Positions 11,221-23,512 of a stretch of DNA of 64,000 bases are shown here, piece after piece (within the stretch, counting starts at the first letter, position 1; the number at the start of each line of letters is the position of its first letter). Both the position numbers and the translations under genes were made by a program. The notes beneath the pieces were generated by a model. That model had not been told where the DNA came from. It made no database searches and saw nothing but the letters and a program-made list of their open reading frames with translations. The DNA is from Chloranthus sessilifolius (lineage: Eukaryota; Streptophyta; Magnoliopsida; Chloranthales; Chloranthaceae). The stretch covers positions 80,573,765 through 80,637,764 of the forward strand of contig CM037588.1 in the NCBI GenBank assembly GCA_021018995.1, in the 5' to 3' direction.

Positions 11221-12382
11221 TCCAAATATTGGGAATAAGTGTACCATATGTATGAATATTCTGTTTTGATTTGTGTTCTTTAAAAATCTGTCAGTTGTAT
11301 TTTTAGGGTGATTTTTGAGTGATTATGTGGCTTTATCTGTGTTTGCATTTTGTGATTGAATACATATAAATATTTGTCATCTGAATTTGCTGTATGTGTT
11401 TGTTGATGAATGGTTGAGGTACCCTTATCATAATTTGTATGAAGTTGAGCTGAAAAATTATTTTTTAGATTCTATAATGTTGATGATCTGATGATTGAAA
11501 ATGGGCATATATATTTTTCATTATTGAAATGAAGTACCTGTCTGAGGGTTGGTGCTCATGCACAGTGGTTGGGTGCACAACAGCATCAATGCACTAACCA
11601 ATGTGTTGCACTGAGCTAATAGGGTAAAGGGTGTGAAGAAATGTTGTTGCACAGATCTAGAGGACTTAAATTTGTTGCACAAGCCATCTCTTATCTTGCT
11701 CGCGCGCTAAAACACCTGAGCAATGGCTGTAAAAGTACCTCATCAAGTTACTTTCTGCTCCGCGGGCCGAAGTTGAGTGTAAAAGTGTAGCACATGTGTT
11801 ATTCTGTGCGACTGCTACGCGAGGTAGTAAGCCTGAAAGGTAATAGCTCTCGCTCACCAAAGCCATTGATTTAGCTCCACGAATTTCAATATGAGGTAGT
11901 TTTTTTTCTGCATGACATAACATCTCACGGAATTGAATGCCAACTGCGTGAAAATTCTACTCTGCGTGAACCTGTGCCAACTTCGCGAATCGTGGGATTT
12001 GCTCTATAAACTCAGCAAAGCCCCTCATTTTCTTCATTTCCTCTGTCTGCCCTAGTTTCACAGCACAAAAACTAACATCCCCTTTCTCTTTTTCCTTCTC
12101 TACTTTGTAATCCACGCCACCTCAGGCATTTTCCTCTCACCATTTTGTTCCCCAGCTACTCCTAATCACTTCTAGCAAGGTTTGGGAGGATTTGAGCCAT
12201 TGTGTATATTTTTAGCTGGAACCCTAGCTCTCAAATGGTACGAACTCTATTCCTCTCTTTGTGTTATGATTGATTTATTTATTAAAGAGAAGAAGGGCGT
12301 AAGTTTAAAGCTTCTGTGCTTACTCAGTGTGATTTGCATTTTCTATGATTTGTGAGCCCTAATTTTCACAATCTGTGCACCT
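11221..12382 (+). promoter_or_regulatory. Intergenic region with a probable internal promoter before ORF2, element 1
   Basis: From 11221 to about 11640 I see only AT-rich spacer. From 11690 to 12000 CG-bearing words of the U3 type recur (CTCGCGCGC, CTCCGCGGGC, CTACGCGAGG, ACTGCGTGAA, TTCGCGAATCG). A TATA box, CTATAAA, follows at 12004-12010, then a CT-rich leader and the ORF2 start at 12383. The same order is in element 2 and, with a different motif, in element 3. It reads as a promoter for a separate ORF2 transcript. Confidence 0.5.
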
Positions 12383-15271
12383 ATGGCCACGGGTTTAAAA
12401 TTTATAGATATATTAGCTGCAATGCTGAATCCGTCTGCCAGTGGCAGCCCTGTGGCTACTAGAAAACCCGCAAGGATTGCAGAGGCCTCCACATTGGAGA
12501 CCTCTGAGGTGCCCTCACCAGTTATTGAGTGAACAATCCCAAAAGAGAAGAAACCAGCCCCAAAGAAGAGGGCCAGAGAGCACCTACCTCTTAAGAACCC
12601 TGAAAAATCCAAGAAGAAATAGAAAAAGGGAAAAGTTGTTGTCCCTGAGGTTGAGGAGGAAGCGACTATTGACTACCTCAGGGTCCCTTCTGACTTTGTG
12701 CATGCAATCCAGCTAGAGGCTGAAACCATTTTTGACAGTCTATTTTGAGGAACTACCAGAGACCTCTGCCTCCACTATTGAATATCTGGCCAAGGCATCT
12801 CTGCTGCCACTGTTGAGGCCCTAAGTGGAGCTAGTTTTTCCAAGATTAGTATGATTATTTTATCAGAATATGAGGTTAAAAACTGGTGATGATGGGAAAC
12901 CAGCACTGCTGGTATTAATTAACGATTTTGAGATGCTGTTCAACCAGGCAGACATTATAAAAAATTTGGGGATACCAGCCAGGTATAACACTGAGTGTGG
13001 CTTGGGTCCTCCTTTGACTGCCACCATAACTAAGATATCCACGGAGTTAACTGGAGAGATCACTACCTCAGTTGACACAATTAGGAAAAGGGACCTGCAC
13101 CCCAACCTCAAGCTCGTGGATGTAGTGTTGAGGAAAAATGTGTATTGCTCTGGGTATGAGCAGGAGAGGAGGTACCCCATAGCTGATGCCCTCTTCTCAT
13201 TTCATAGAAACCACTACTTGGATGTAGCCAAGTTAGTTTTTGGGAGGATTAAAGATTTATGTGAGGAGAAATTAATGAAGAAACCTCATGCCCTCCCTTA
13301 CTACAAATTGATTACTGCATTGTTGAAGTGGGGGAAATACCCCTTTAAAAGAGAGGAGGAGACTGTGGCCCTGAACCCTAAAAAGAGTGGAGAGAAACAG
13401 TGGGGAATCAGTGGCATCGTGATGGAGAAGAAGAAAAAGAAGAGGGAGGAGTTACTGAGAGAAGCAGCCCCCACCATTCTTGAAGCAGCTGCTACTACTG
13501 ATGTTGTTGAATCCTCCACCTCACTTATGCCAGCCAGCACAACCATCACCTCCCCAACCATTACGTCTACCTCCATTCCATCTCCAACCCCCTTAACACC
13601 ACCTTTACCTATACTCATTGCCACACCACCTCCACCTTGAACCCAGACATCACAGCCCATCACAAGCCCACTACCCTTACCTGACCCTATATCACCAACC
13701 ACCATAGCCACAGACACCCTACCCATTTCTACACCCTTACCTATTTTTCCAGCCCACCCTAGCCCACCTGTCAAGATCCCATACTAAAAGAAAAAGAAAC
13801 CTACCAAAACTCCTATTGCACCCCATCCCACCTATATCTCCTAAATAATTCCAATCCCTAAAACCATAGCCATTCCAGACCCCATACCCACACCATATGA
13901 ATCTGAAATCCATACCTTTGAAACCCCACTTTATTCCCCACCTTCTATACCTATCACTGGTGAGCCTGTAGACTAATCCATTCCCTTATCCCATGACCGT
14001 GAGCCATTTTCAGGAGAGGAATTTTCCACTATGATGTCCACCATCTTAGGAGACATCAGCCTAGAGTATACCCCTCTCCCATACTCACCTCACCCTTCAC
14101 ACTTACCCCTCCACATTAGATACCACCACAAGCCACTACCTTTACTCATAGACCCACTTCCCCCTTCCAACCAATTCCCCCTATCCAACCCACACCCACC
14201 ACCATACCTAACCTATTATTTCAAATCCTGCACCTCCTACTCTCCCTACATTCCCAAATGTTGGCCAATACCCAAACCCAAGTTACAATTGAGGCGAATC
14301 TTCATTCACTTCACTCCACCCTACCACACCCTACCTCCATCCCAACCATTTTACAATCCATCCAAGCAACTTTAACCACTCTAACCCAGCCTTCCCAATA
14401 GTCACCTCTCCCTACATCAATCCATAATCCCCCACCTGTTCTTACACCCATTATACCTCTCCCAGAAACTTCTCCCATCACCTTCAGAGATGCCTCCACC
14501 CAAACTGACCCTAACCCTCAACTACTTATATCGGAGCCTACCCTTCATGTCCCTCACCCTCTGCCCTCCACCGCACTTCTGTCCTCATCCAGTCACATTC
14601 CATTACAGGCCGACCCTTCTTCCATTGCGGATCAACCCATGTATCCTCTCTTTGCTACTCCCATGCCCCCTTACTCCACCCTCATCGGAGCCATGAAAGC
14701 CAATGCTTACATAAAAGGAGATGTAGTTCAAGGCATAGCTGACTTGAAAGCTATAGTGCAGCAGCCCCTCCTTGATAAAATGAAACTCCTGATGCATGCT
14801 CATAAGGTTGAGAAAAAAAAAATCAAGAAAGGTTGGAGAGCGATTATGGTCCAATACAACGAAGAAAAGAAAAGAGTTGAGAGTCAGGAAGATGTCATCA
14901 AGGAACTGAAAGAGAAACTGAGACTGACTGAGGAGCGAACTTATGACTATAGAGTGACTATTGCATCTTTAGAGAAGAGAGCAAATGCACAAACTGACCG
15001 AGAGTTGGCAGATGCTCTTCTAAAAGAACTAAACCCAGATGTACCTCTCCAGGAAATAGCTCCTGATGCAAAGGATCCTAGCCCAGTCAAACCTGGACTT
15101 AAAATAAAGAAACCTACCCCAAAACCTTCTCCCACTCCAACAAGAAAAAGCACAGCCAAGCCTAGAAAATCTACTTCAAAAAGACCACTGTCTAAGGTTG
15201 TCACTTTGAAGCAAGCAATGGGGAAAGGAATCCAGGAACCACCTGCTGAGGCCAAGGACTCTGATGATTAA
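12383..15271 (+). pseudogene. ORF2 of element 1: 'putative plant transposon protein'-like, Pro-rich, coiled coil
   Basis: The start MATGLKFIDILAAMLNPSAS matches element 2. A Lys-rich, NLS-like stretch (about 12540-12640) follows. The central domain begins with LVFPRLVRLFYQNM in element 2 and is frameshifted here, then is open at 12870-13640 with ILGIP/NLGIP, RRYPIADALFSFH and KKPHALPYYKLITALLKWG. The last resembles ALPYGMLLTRIF of Athila env-position proteins. Next is a long Pro/Thr/Ser tract (13480-14640), then an open coiled-coil tail (14639-15271) with a Lys/Pro-rich end. Stops at 12530 and 12617 and several frameshifts break it. It sits after gag where pol should be. It has no transmembrane segment. 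Function unknown; nuclear regulation is a guess. Confidence 0.65.
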
Positions 15272-17151
15272 ATTGTGCACATGTATTTAGTTAGGCAGTA
15301 GTGTGTGACTTTTGTAGTTCCCTTCTCTTAATTTGTACATACTTTAGATGTTATAATGAAATTGCTTGTTGTTCTATTTAGTTTCCAATCTGTCTTTCTT
15401 TATTTTTGTGTGTTTGTTTATGTGTTGTTTGTTTTGTATTATGTGTTTTTTTTTTCTGTTGTGTCATTTTCTTTTAAAATCTCAGTCTTGAACTTGCTGC
15501 ACATCCACATCTAACTTTAAATCAGTGAGGACACTTCTCCTCATAGGTTTGAGAGTGTGGCAAGATCTGTCAATGAAGCAGTTAACCTAAGTGTAGCAGA
15601 ATCAAGTGAGTAAGATAGAAATGGAGCCATGTTCACTTAAGAATCATAAAAAATTGAGAAATTTAAAAATTTTACAGAATTTTAAGCATTACAAGTTTTT
15701 AAATTTTAGCATTTTCATGATGTGGACGCCAAGAAAACTCACTTGTATCAGTACTTAGTGAATCATTAAAGAGAGAAAAAGGTAAGGACATGCCCAACAG
15801 TTCAACGAAAGACCATAGCTAATGAGATTTGGGCCTATAATTTTATTTTATTTTTTCCTTTCTTTGAGGAGTGACTGAGGCAATTTTTCTAGCTTTAAGG
15901 ACTGGCTGAGTCAATACCCTCACTAGAAGATAGGCACCTCCAAGTTAAAACAACTGACAGCACTCATGATACCTAGGAAAGGATCAAGGCCTTCTCTTGG
16001 ACAGTTTGAGCTCAAACAGAAAAACCCTAATAAGCTACCCTTGTGCACACACCCTTTGAGCCTTGATTTCTAATATTCTTCAAAATACACCTGAGTACTC
16101 ATACCTGAACCTATGGACTTGATTTAAACAAACCTGCCCTCACTCTGAGAAATCAATGGTAAAGGAGGAGCAGAAGATGGACAAGTTAAGGTCAACATTG
16201 GGTGAATAGAGAAGGGATACTTAAAGCTTAGCAGTGTAGCGACTGAGGATAGAGGTGGCAAGTTAGAAAAATAAAAACAAAAAGAAAAATGCATCCAAAA
16301 GAAAGAAAAATAATAATGAAGAGGAATAAGAGAGGAGTCAAGAGGAAAAGTTCATGGAAAAATGAAAGGTGTTGAATTAAAGAAGGTGAAGTCATGAATA
16401 ACCTCCTTCACCTACTGATTTCTCAATTTTGAATCCCCTTTCAACCTTCCATTCTTTATAGCCTATCCCATAAGCCACATTACAACCCAGTCAGAAGACC
16501 CTGTGATCCAAAGTTGAATGAGCTATCATACAGAGACAAAGAGTTGTCCAATCTATGGTAAGGATTAGCCAATGATGCCAGAACTTAGATGTTATGCCTA
16601 TGTTCATGCTTACAGACCCACTTGGGGCCTGTAACTGCTCTTGATCTTGAGAGAAAATGAAAACCCTCAAAGTTCCTTGTGAGAGTATGCCCTGGTGAGC
16701 ATTGGGTCTGATGTTGAATGTATTAGGCATGGCCTATAACCTAATTTTGGAATTAATAATGAGCTCAGTACTGAACTACATGTGATGTTTTCCCCTGCTG
16801 TGAGCTAATTGGAAATAATGTGCATCTATGTAGAACCTGTGATGATTAAATGTCTGTGCATATTATATATTCAAATTCCTCATATTTATTTTATTGAATC
16901 AAAGGTAAACTGATGCTCTGTTTCTAGACAGCGAACTTGATAATTTTGTACTTCTATTAACTATTTTATTAAGAAGTTTGGGGGTATCTTCACTGAAAAC
17001 CCTAAGAAGACTTCACTCCTCCACTAGGGATCACCTAGGGGTTTAAAAGGCTTGGTACATATGTTAAATATATCCGTGCTCCCTATGAAAGTGGCATTTA
17101 AATTCTTAGAGTAGTTTTAAATTTTCCTTTGCTCAGGGAGTAGCAAAGATT
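15272..17151 (+). other. 3' noncoding region of element 1 with conserved blocks
   Basis: No gene is present. In order it holds a GTGAGGACAC...ATAGGTTTGAG block (15524-15560), a purine-rich tract (about 16250-16390), a box running from TTTCTCAATTTTGAATCCC to CATTACAACCC (16420-16488) and a hairpin block (17010-17060). All have counterparts, in the same order, in elements 2, 3 and E. Confidence 0.7.
17021..17041 (+). other. Conserved small hairpin before the polypurine tract, element 1
   Basis: CTAGG-GATCA-CCTAG is a perfect 5-bp stem with a 5-base loop. It extends by two C:G pairs past an A/G mismatch. The identical 21 bases occur in elements 2, 3 and E. Confidence 0.6.
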
Positions 17152-17164
17152 AGGTTTGGGGGTA
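17152..17164 (+). promoter_or_regulatory. Polypurine tract, element 1
   Basis: AGGTTTGGGGGTA abuts the 3' LTR start TGTTATTCAC. The same tract precedes the 3' LTRs of elements 2 and 3 and the LTR of E. A second copy, AAGTTTGGGGGTA, is at about 16975. Confidence 0.75.
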
Positions 17165-19849
17165 TGTTATTCACTAAAAAGTACCACTTCTCACCTCTTA
17201 ACATAGCCTTTCATAGACCTTAAAGCTCACTAATAATCATGTGTTAAGTGTATTTTGTAGTTAGCAATAATCTGTGCAGCTTAATACAAAATGCTTGCTT
17301 TCTGGTCTAAAGAAGAGAGAATACATGCAAAGATGACAACTGAGCCAAAGCTTAATGGAACACCTTGGTAGTGCTCACCATGGTGACTCACTTGCTGATC
17401 ATCGTTGACCAAAGTCTAGCAAATGGATGTGGTTAGCTGAGAATGGAGAAAACTGCAACAAAAACAAGTGCAATGTATCAAAGTATCAAAAGACAGATCT
17501 CATAAAGTTGAGGAGCATCCTTAGCTTCCTCGCGAAGCTAAGGATGCAGTGAAAGATGCCCTCGTATAGATGGGGCACGCAGTCAAGAGGAGAGCTGTAA
17601 AGACATTACAAAGATCTCGCGGTGTAAGATTTTCAAAATTTGCCATCGCGGAGATCAAGCCTTAAAGCAAGCACGCACAAAATATAGCGAGTCCATATGT
17701 ATACTAAACAAAATATTACCTTGCGAAGTTCTTACATAGCCAAAGAAGAGAGAGATGCCCAGAATTCTCCTCACGCATATCTCACGCACTCTGAAGCCTT
17801 ACCAGTTACTATGCGAGTGCAGGAACATACCTATGCAAGTACTCAATGAGAGAGAGAGCTTCAAAAGCTCTACTACACAAGAAATCCAGGCACTCCAGTT
17901 CATCTCTACGATAGCATTGCAGAGCAAAGGAATTGTGTGATTAACTGAAGATTTACTGTGCGAGTGAGCACTTCCCACCAGCCAAAGGCTACTCCACGAA
18001 GGCTCTGCAGCTATGCGAATGAATTAATGCATATGCCAGCCTCGCGAAGAATGGTCTCTCCACTTCTTAGTTTTAACACAGGGACCTTCTGCGAATTTTC
18101 CAAGGCCAGGGCACACTTCTCGAGGCGCATATCTTGAGGCACACATCTCAAGGCACTCAAGGGTCATAACCGTACCACCTCTACTAGAAAAATTAGGGTT
18201 AATTTCTTCAGAGCCAAGGCCGTATGGACAGAGTATATAAGCTACACTGAGAGTTTAGTTTTAGTCATCAATCCTTCCTTCATCAACTGTCGACTGAGAG
18301 TTCCATCAGGCAAGAGTTAGGGTTAGAATTTGATCATCTCTTTTTCTCATTTTTCTTCTTTCTTAGCCTAGCATTTGTTGGCTAATCCACTTGTAAGTAG
18401 TTAGGCTTAGTTTTATTTTAGTTTTGTAATAGATTTTATATGCATTGAGATTTTTGATGAGCAGTTGTGTACAGGCTATAGCCTGGAGATAGTTCATTGC
18501 AAGGTTTGCTTTTATCAATGAATTGTTGTTTTAATGACTAATTGAATCTAAAGATCTTATGGTTCCCTTAGATGTCTATAGGATACATATATTTAGGACG
18601 AGCCCATTCAATATCCAGTAGATCTATTATTTATTATCTGATTTTCCTTGGTTTGATAGCCCTTTGGAAAGCAATGCTGGATCTGTAGTGAGATCTGGGG
18701 AGTTCGGAGACCTGTGGACCATGGTGGTTGTAGCAGTTTATATGTCCTTTCTCAGACCTTTGTGGTATGGACAGACTAGTGGGATACCCTGTGACCATTT
18801 AATTGAATAGTGTCTAGCCCTAAGGTGGTGTCTAGCCACATATTTGAGAAGGATTCTTCTCTCCTGCACATGAGCTTCTCGTGCCTTGTGAGGAGGTTTT
18901 GTATAAGAATTGGCTCCGCTCAGTTTTACCTAACCGATATCAGATGTTAGATCTGATTTCTCTATAGTAATTATAGCTTGAGTCTGAGTCATTATAGGCC
19001 TTTTGTAATAATGACCAGCTGAATCTAGAGACTTATTCAACCTGTTACATAGTCCTTTTGTGGGCACAGTGAGCCATTGGCCTTGGCAAAGCACTTAGGA
19101 TTTTATGGGTTGGAATACCTATGGATGTCAGCCAGATCTATGCACAGATCTAGGGAGCATGGGGCACTGGAATTACATAGTGCTGCAATAGTATTCATGG
19201 CCTGATTTAGTCCAGTGGTTGGGGAAATGATTAGTCCCCTCCTCTGGATTAGATTAGCAATTTCTGGCTTGATCAATGGGATTTGACTGGCTCTATAGGA
19301 TAGGCTGTGACCATTTGAGTGGACAGCCTATAGCCTTAAGAGCACCCCAAATGGCATGGGTTAAGTTGGATACTTTTACCTTGTTGAGGCTTTTAATAGC
19401 ATCTTAGTAAGGAGCACTGCAGAGACAAGCTAAATCTGAGTTACATTACTGCTTTAACTCTAAACTTAACGTGCTTACTTTTCACCATTTTTTATATTTT
19501 ATTTTAGCACACACCATCACCATCTTCTTCTTAACCCTTTCTTTAGGATAGGGCTATATTTTATTTCTCTTTTGTTAGGGTTAATTTAGTGTAGTCGTGA
19601 CATCCAACTCCCTTTCTTTAGGATTGTCAGATTTGTAGCCAGATTTGAAGGCCTACTATTATAGCCCACTTTGGGTTCTAGATCAATTTCTCTTTGGAAT
19701 AAACTCTTACTTATCAAAACTTGCTACAATAGGCCCTGTATCTTACAGGTCTAGGATTAGTTTAGTTGTGTTGAATCCATTCTTTTATTTTATATTGCTT
19801 TTAATTTGTTTTCACCACACAATGATAAGTACCTAAAAAGTCAACAACA
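17165..19849 (+). repeat. 3' LTR of element 1
   Basis: Starts TGTTATTCAC and ends CAACA. It carries the TATA box at 18234-18241 and the same U3 and U5 repeats as the 5' LTR. Many U3 CpGs have become TG or CA, as expected from cytosine methylation and decay. Confidence 0.9.
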
Positions 19850-20453
19850 AGTACTTCACTAGAGAATGTATAACAAGTCGATAGGTTGATTACAACCTGT
19901 CGACAAGATAAATGAAGAATTGAAGAGAATGGTGAAATGAGTTTCCTATCCTGTCGACGAGCCATCAATCCTATCGACAAGTTCAAATCAACATCTCAAG
20001 ATTTCCTCCCAAGCTGTCGACAGGATCTTCATTTACTTGTCAAGATGTTTCCTAACCTATCGAGAGCCACTCCAATCCTATCGAGAAGTCTCAGAAGCAG
20101 TCGACAACCACTGCAATCTATCGATGTGTACACAGAAAATTCAATCCTCTCTAGAGGATCCTTGAACCTCTCGACACTTGATTTGGCAACTTCTCAACAT
20201 CTTTCTTCAGCAACTATCAATTCTTGAATTATGTGCATGAGTTGCAAAGCACATCAGCAACCCTTAGGGGTATTTTTGGTACTCAACTGCGCATGATTGG
20301 AAACCCTAACTGCATCACATATTCCCGCCAATTGAGAACAAATGAGAGAAGAGCTTCTAGAAGAAAAATTGGCCACATCAGCAGCCCAACATAATTGAAT
20401 TATTCCCTTGAGCCCTGATTGGCTTAAACGGATCTGAGGACAGAGGAGGAGAG

Positions 20454-20460
20454 TATAAAA
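20454..20460 (+). promoter_or_regulatory. TATA box of LTR C
   Basis: GAGTATAAAAGC lies about 230 bp after the last TCGAC word and before a CT-rich leader. Confidence 0.55.
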
Positions 20461-20878
20461 GCTTGAAGAAAATATAGAACAATCATCCAGAATTTGTAGG
20501 AACTAGAGCCTAGTATGAGATCTATTTTTCCCTCCAAATTCTCCCTCCTTTCTCCTTCCATTCTCTCTTTAGCCAATCATGAGTGGCTAAACTCTTTTCG
20601 GTTATTAGGGTGAGGTCCTGAGCTGTAAATTGAGAGATTCAAAGGCTTGTAAAAGACTATTTATTACACAGATTGCATATTAGGGGACAATAGTATTGTA
20701 AGCTTGCAATATAATTATAGTTTTTAAAGGTTATTCTAATCTATATTTCACTTCTTCATATTTGATTTCCCTGGATTGGATACTCCTTGCAGATGTCAGC
20801 CAGAAATGGGGAGCTGGTAGCCTGGCATCTGCAGCATTTGCAATGGTTTTCTTATTCAAATCATGAACACTATATTGG

Positions 20879-21165
20879 AGCAATCTTGGGGATGATCTGT
20901 ATACAGTAGAAGGGCCGATCATAAACTTAGGTATGTATCTAGTAGAAGGGCAGAGCCTAACCTCAGGATTGCCTTGATCCGTTGGTGGAGATTGGATTCT
21001 TATACCTCACCTCTGCCGGGAGAACCTGGGTAGATCAGTAGGTTGGTGCAATCTCGGGGATGAACTATATCCAATAGAAGGGCAGATCATAAACTTCGGA
21101 CTACATCTAGCAGAAGGGCATATCCTAACCTCAGGATTGCTTTCATCCATTAGTGGATTCAGGGG
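20879..21165 (+). repeat. Tandem duplication of about 170 bp in R/U5 of LTR C
   Basis: The stretch beginning GCAATCTTGGGGATGATCTG at about 20879 recurs at about 21050 (GCAATCTCGGGGATGAACTA). Each contains two AGTAGAAGGGC words and ends CCTCAGGATTGC. Confidence 0.7.
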
Positions 21166-21601
21166 AACCTAAGAAGCTTAAAGCCAGAAAAGAGGATTGT
21201 CGCAAATCAGTTCTTTGCATTGCCTTTGATTCCTTTGATTTTTAGTGAGAGACCAATATCCCTAGCTGATGTTCTCACCCTTTTGATTTTTCATATCTTC
21301 TATATCTCTCCTTATCTCTCGGTTTGATTAGATCTGGACCAATAGCATTTATCTTTTGTAGTTTTAGTTAAAGTGACAAAATCATAAAACCTCTCTTCTT
21401 TCCTGCTTTAGTTTAGTTTAAATTAGGGTAGAGTGCCTGATCTACCATAGATCAGGAGATTTACCATCCTTTAGAACATATTTCCCTGTGAACATACCCT
21501 TACTTACCTTTTAAAACTTGCTACAATAACCCTGATTCTTGCAGGACTGGCTGCTTGCCTTGATTCAAGATTGCTATGATTTGTGTAGTTAATCTGCTGT
21601 T

Positions 21602-21940
21602 TTAATCATATAATAATTGCAAGGTGGGCAGTACAACATTTATCCACTGCTTTGCCTCATCTCTAAGGGAATATGAGAACAGCCTCAACTGAGTGGATGC
21701 TTCTGATAAGTTCTTAATTCTAATGGTGGTGCATACTTCTAGAAACTTTTTTAGATGCAAATAGGGAACTTCATCTATTAGTTCATGAAAAGTAGGAAGT
21801 ATTTGAAGTACATTGGGTGTAATTTCAAAAGTCCCATTACCAGCTATAGGGGGTACTTGAATGCATGGGGGAGGTGTAAGAGGTGTCAGTGAGTAATACT
21901 GCCCCAATGCTTTAGCCACAAATTGGTCTTTTCCTCCCAT
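21602..21940 (-). pseudogene. gag: gag fragment of element E
   Basis: The start MGGKDQFVAKALGQY (21940) is followed by a Pro-rich stretch. The capsid motif LPTFHELIDEVPYLHLKKFL and LRLFSYSLRDEAKQW are the standard plant Ty3/gypsy capsid blocks, closest in style to Athila-like gag. It breaks off soon after KQW, where LTR C begins in the other orientation. The PBS lies 280 nt upstream on the same strand. Only about the first 110 residues remain. Confidence 0.7.
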
Positions 21941-22216
21941 ATTGGAGTTAGAATAGAGCAGGGTGGCTAAAACAATTATTGCAAATGTCTATTTTCTTTC
22001 CAGTTTTATCTGATTTTTATTTTAGAAAGTAGGAAGAAAAACAAATCTGAGCCTCTAGCTTCTCTGATCAGGGGAAGTTGAAACGTTAGTTCGCTGGCTC
22101 CGAATAAACCTGTAAAAGCTTATGAAGTGATCAAGAAAAATAAAAATATAAAAATATATAAAAAGAGAAAGATAAATATTTATTTTCTAAAATAAAAATA
22201 TAAAATAAGATCTACT

Positions 22217-22234
22217 TCCCCGGCAGAGGCACCA
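22217..22234 (-). promoter_or_regulatory. tRNA-Asp primer-binding site, element E
   Basis: On the minus strand TGGTGCCTCTGCCGGGGA matches the tRNA-Asp primer complement (TGGCGCCGTTGCCGGGGA) with three changes. It starts six bases after the LTR end. A 276-nt leader without a gene separates it from gag. Confidence 0.75.
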
Positions 22235-22489
22235 AAACCTTGTTTGTAAAATTTATGTTGTTCTAATTAAGTCTTAACCTATTGCAAGCGCACGTAGGAA
22301 ATTGTAATGCTAGTATAGGATCGTTACCACGAGGAAGGGATTTATCTTTGTATTTCTATTTTTTAAAAACTTATATTTATCTTTAAGGTCCTAAAACTAC
22401 TTGATATTTATGAATAAAAGAATGATTTTTTAAACTAATTGCAGAAAATAAATCCTAATATTCAAACTTTTAGATCTTGGTCGTCAATC

Positions 22490-22965
22490 AGCCTCCTTCT
22501 GTTCTCAGATATTTCTGAAATTAAAATACCGTTATACCATATTTTAAGTCTCCTAGCATTGGTCGTCAATCAAAACTATAATCCTATGAATACAAATTTA
22601 ATCTAATCAACAATCTCCTAAAACTTTGGCATCAATCAAATTCGAGAAAATTGATGATGGAAAGTAAAACCATTACACTAATCTACAAATCTCAATCTGA
22701 GTCATCAATTCAAATCAAAACTTAGAGATGCTTACAAAGCAGTAAATTTTAATAAAAATAAATCTAAACTAAAAAGCAAAGTAAAAATATATTTTTCATC
22801 CCTCAGCCGCAGGTGTCAATTGCTTCTAAGAAACTATGGATATCTACAGTAATCCTCCAGCTCTCAATCCCAGTCATCAATTGTCATCAAGGAACCTTGG
22901 TTATCTAAACTACTCTAAACTATTTTTGATCGGAAGAAAATTCAACCTCAGTTGTCAATTGATTT
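22490..22965 (-). repeat. Dispersed GTCATCAATTG repeat in R/U5 of element E
   Basis: On the plus strand, GTCGTCAATCA, GTCGTCAATCA, GCATCAATCAA, GTCATCAATTC, GTGTCAATTGC, GTCATCAATTG and GTTGTCAATTG occur at intervals of about 50-110 bp. No other explanation is visible. Confidence 0.55.
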
Positions 22966-23303
22966 TGTGAATTCCTTCGATGAAATTATTCCTATGTCAA
23001 GCTCTCTTATTTATAGATCATAAGGAGTCAATTTACGGTGTTCTAATCCTAATAAAAGAAATTACTAAAAACAAAGGATTCTTAATATAACTTTAATTCC
23101 TAATTTTTTCTTCCTTGCTTTTAGTGGTTGATGTGCTTCTGGACTTTCTCCTTAATTTCAGCAACAGAGATCTTTAGGGGTCTTTCTTCATCAATCTTCT
23201 TAGATCCGTGATTTTCTAAACTTCTAATTCAAGAGTTCTTCAATTTTAGTGCAAGGCGGTGTAGAGTTCCCATGTTTAGCAGCAATGGGAAGCTTACTTC
23301 TGT

Positions 23304-23512
23304 AAAATTGTAAATCCCGATTTCTCTTCTTTACAGCTTTCTCTCTAGATCATTCTATATTACGATCGATCACTTTCTTTTATATCAACTTTTGCTTTGA
23401 ACGCCTTCTGAACAATCGTAAATTATGATTTCTCATTTCTTTCTTTAGCCTCATTCAATCGTAAAGTACAATTTCTTAATCTCTCAGCAGCATCAAATCG
23501 TCTTTTATGATC
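23304..23512. promoter_or_regulatory. Palindromic iterons in U3 of element E
   Basis: Copies close to AATCGTAAATTACGATT lie at 23304-23323, 23352-23371, 23414-23430, 23457-23474 and 23496-23512. The 23414 copy, AATCGTAAATTATGATT, differs at one base from a perfect palindrome. Confidence 0.6.

Larger units (their letters stand above)
6726..19849 (+). mobile_element. Element 1: complete non-autonomous Athila-like element with gag and ORF2
   Basis: Two LTRs (6726-9405 and 17165-19849, about 2.68 kb each) flank a PBS, a broken gag, a second ORF and a polypurine tract. Flanking bases AGCAC (6721-6725) and AGTAC (19850-19854) are a target duplication with one later change. There is no protease, RT, RNase H or integrase anywhere inside. 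It is the same family as element 2 on the other strand; both are about 13 kb once the insertion in element 2 is removed. The LTR pair shows many substitutions, so the insertion is old. Confidence 0.9.
19850..21620 (+). repeat. Right part of Athila-like LTR 'C'
   Basis: It continues the U3 begun before 6725: CTGTCGACAGG-type words recur from 19875 to 20215. TATAAAA is at 20454-20460, followed by a CT-rich leader and R/U5. The U5 end (AAACTTGCTACAATA... at about 21520) matches the U5 of elements 1, 2 and G. The two parts give about 2.3 kb, a normal size for these LTRs. No matching PBS or internal region is attached on the right, so it looks like a solo or truncated LTR. The right boundary near 21600-21620 is uncertain. 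Confidence 0.55.

Noticed and set aside
13301..13774. Long minus-strand Gly/Val/Met-rich ORF
   Set aside because: It is the complement of the Pro/Thr-rich part of ORF2; composition alone keeps it open.
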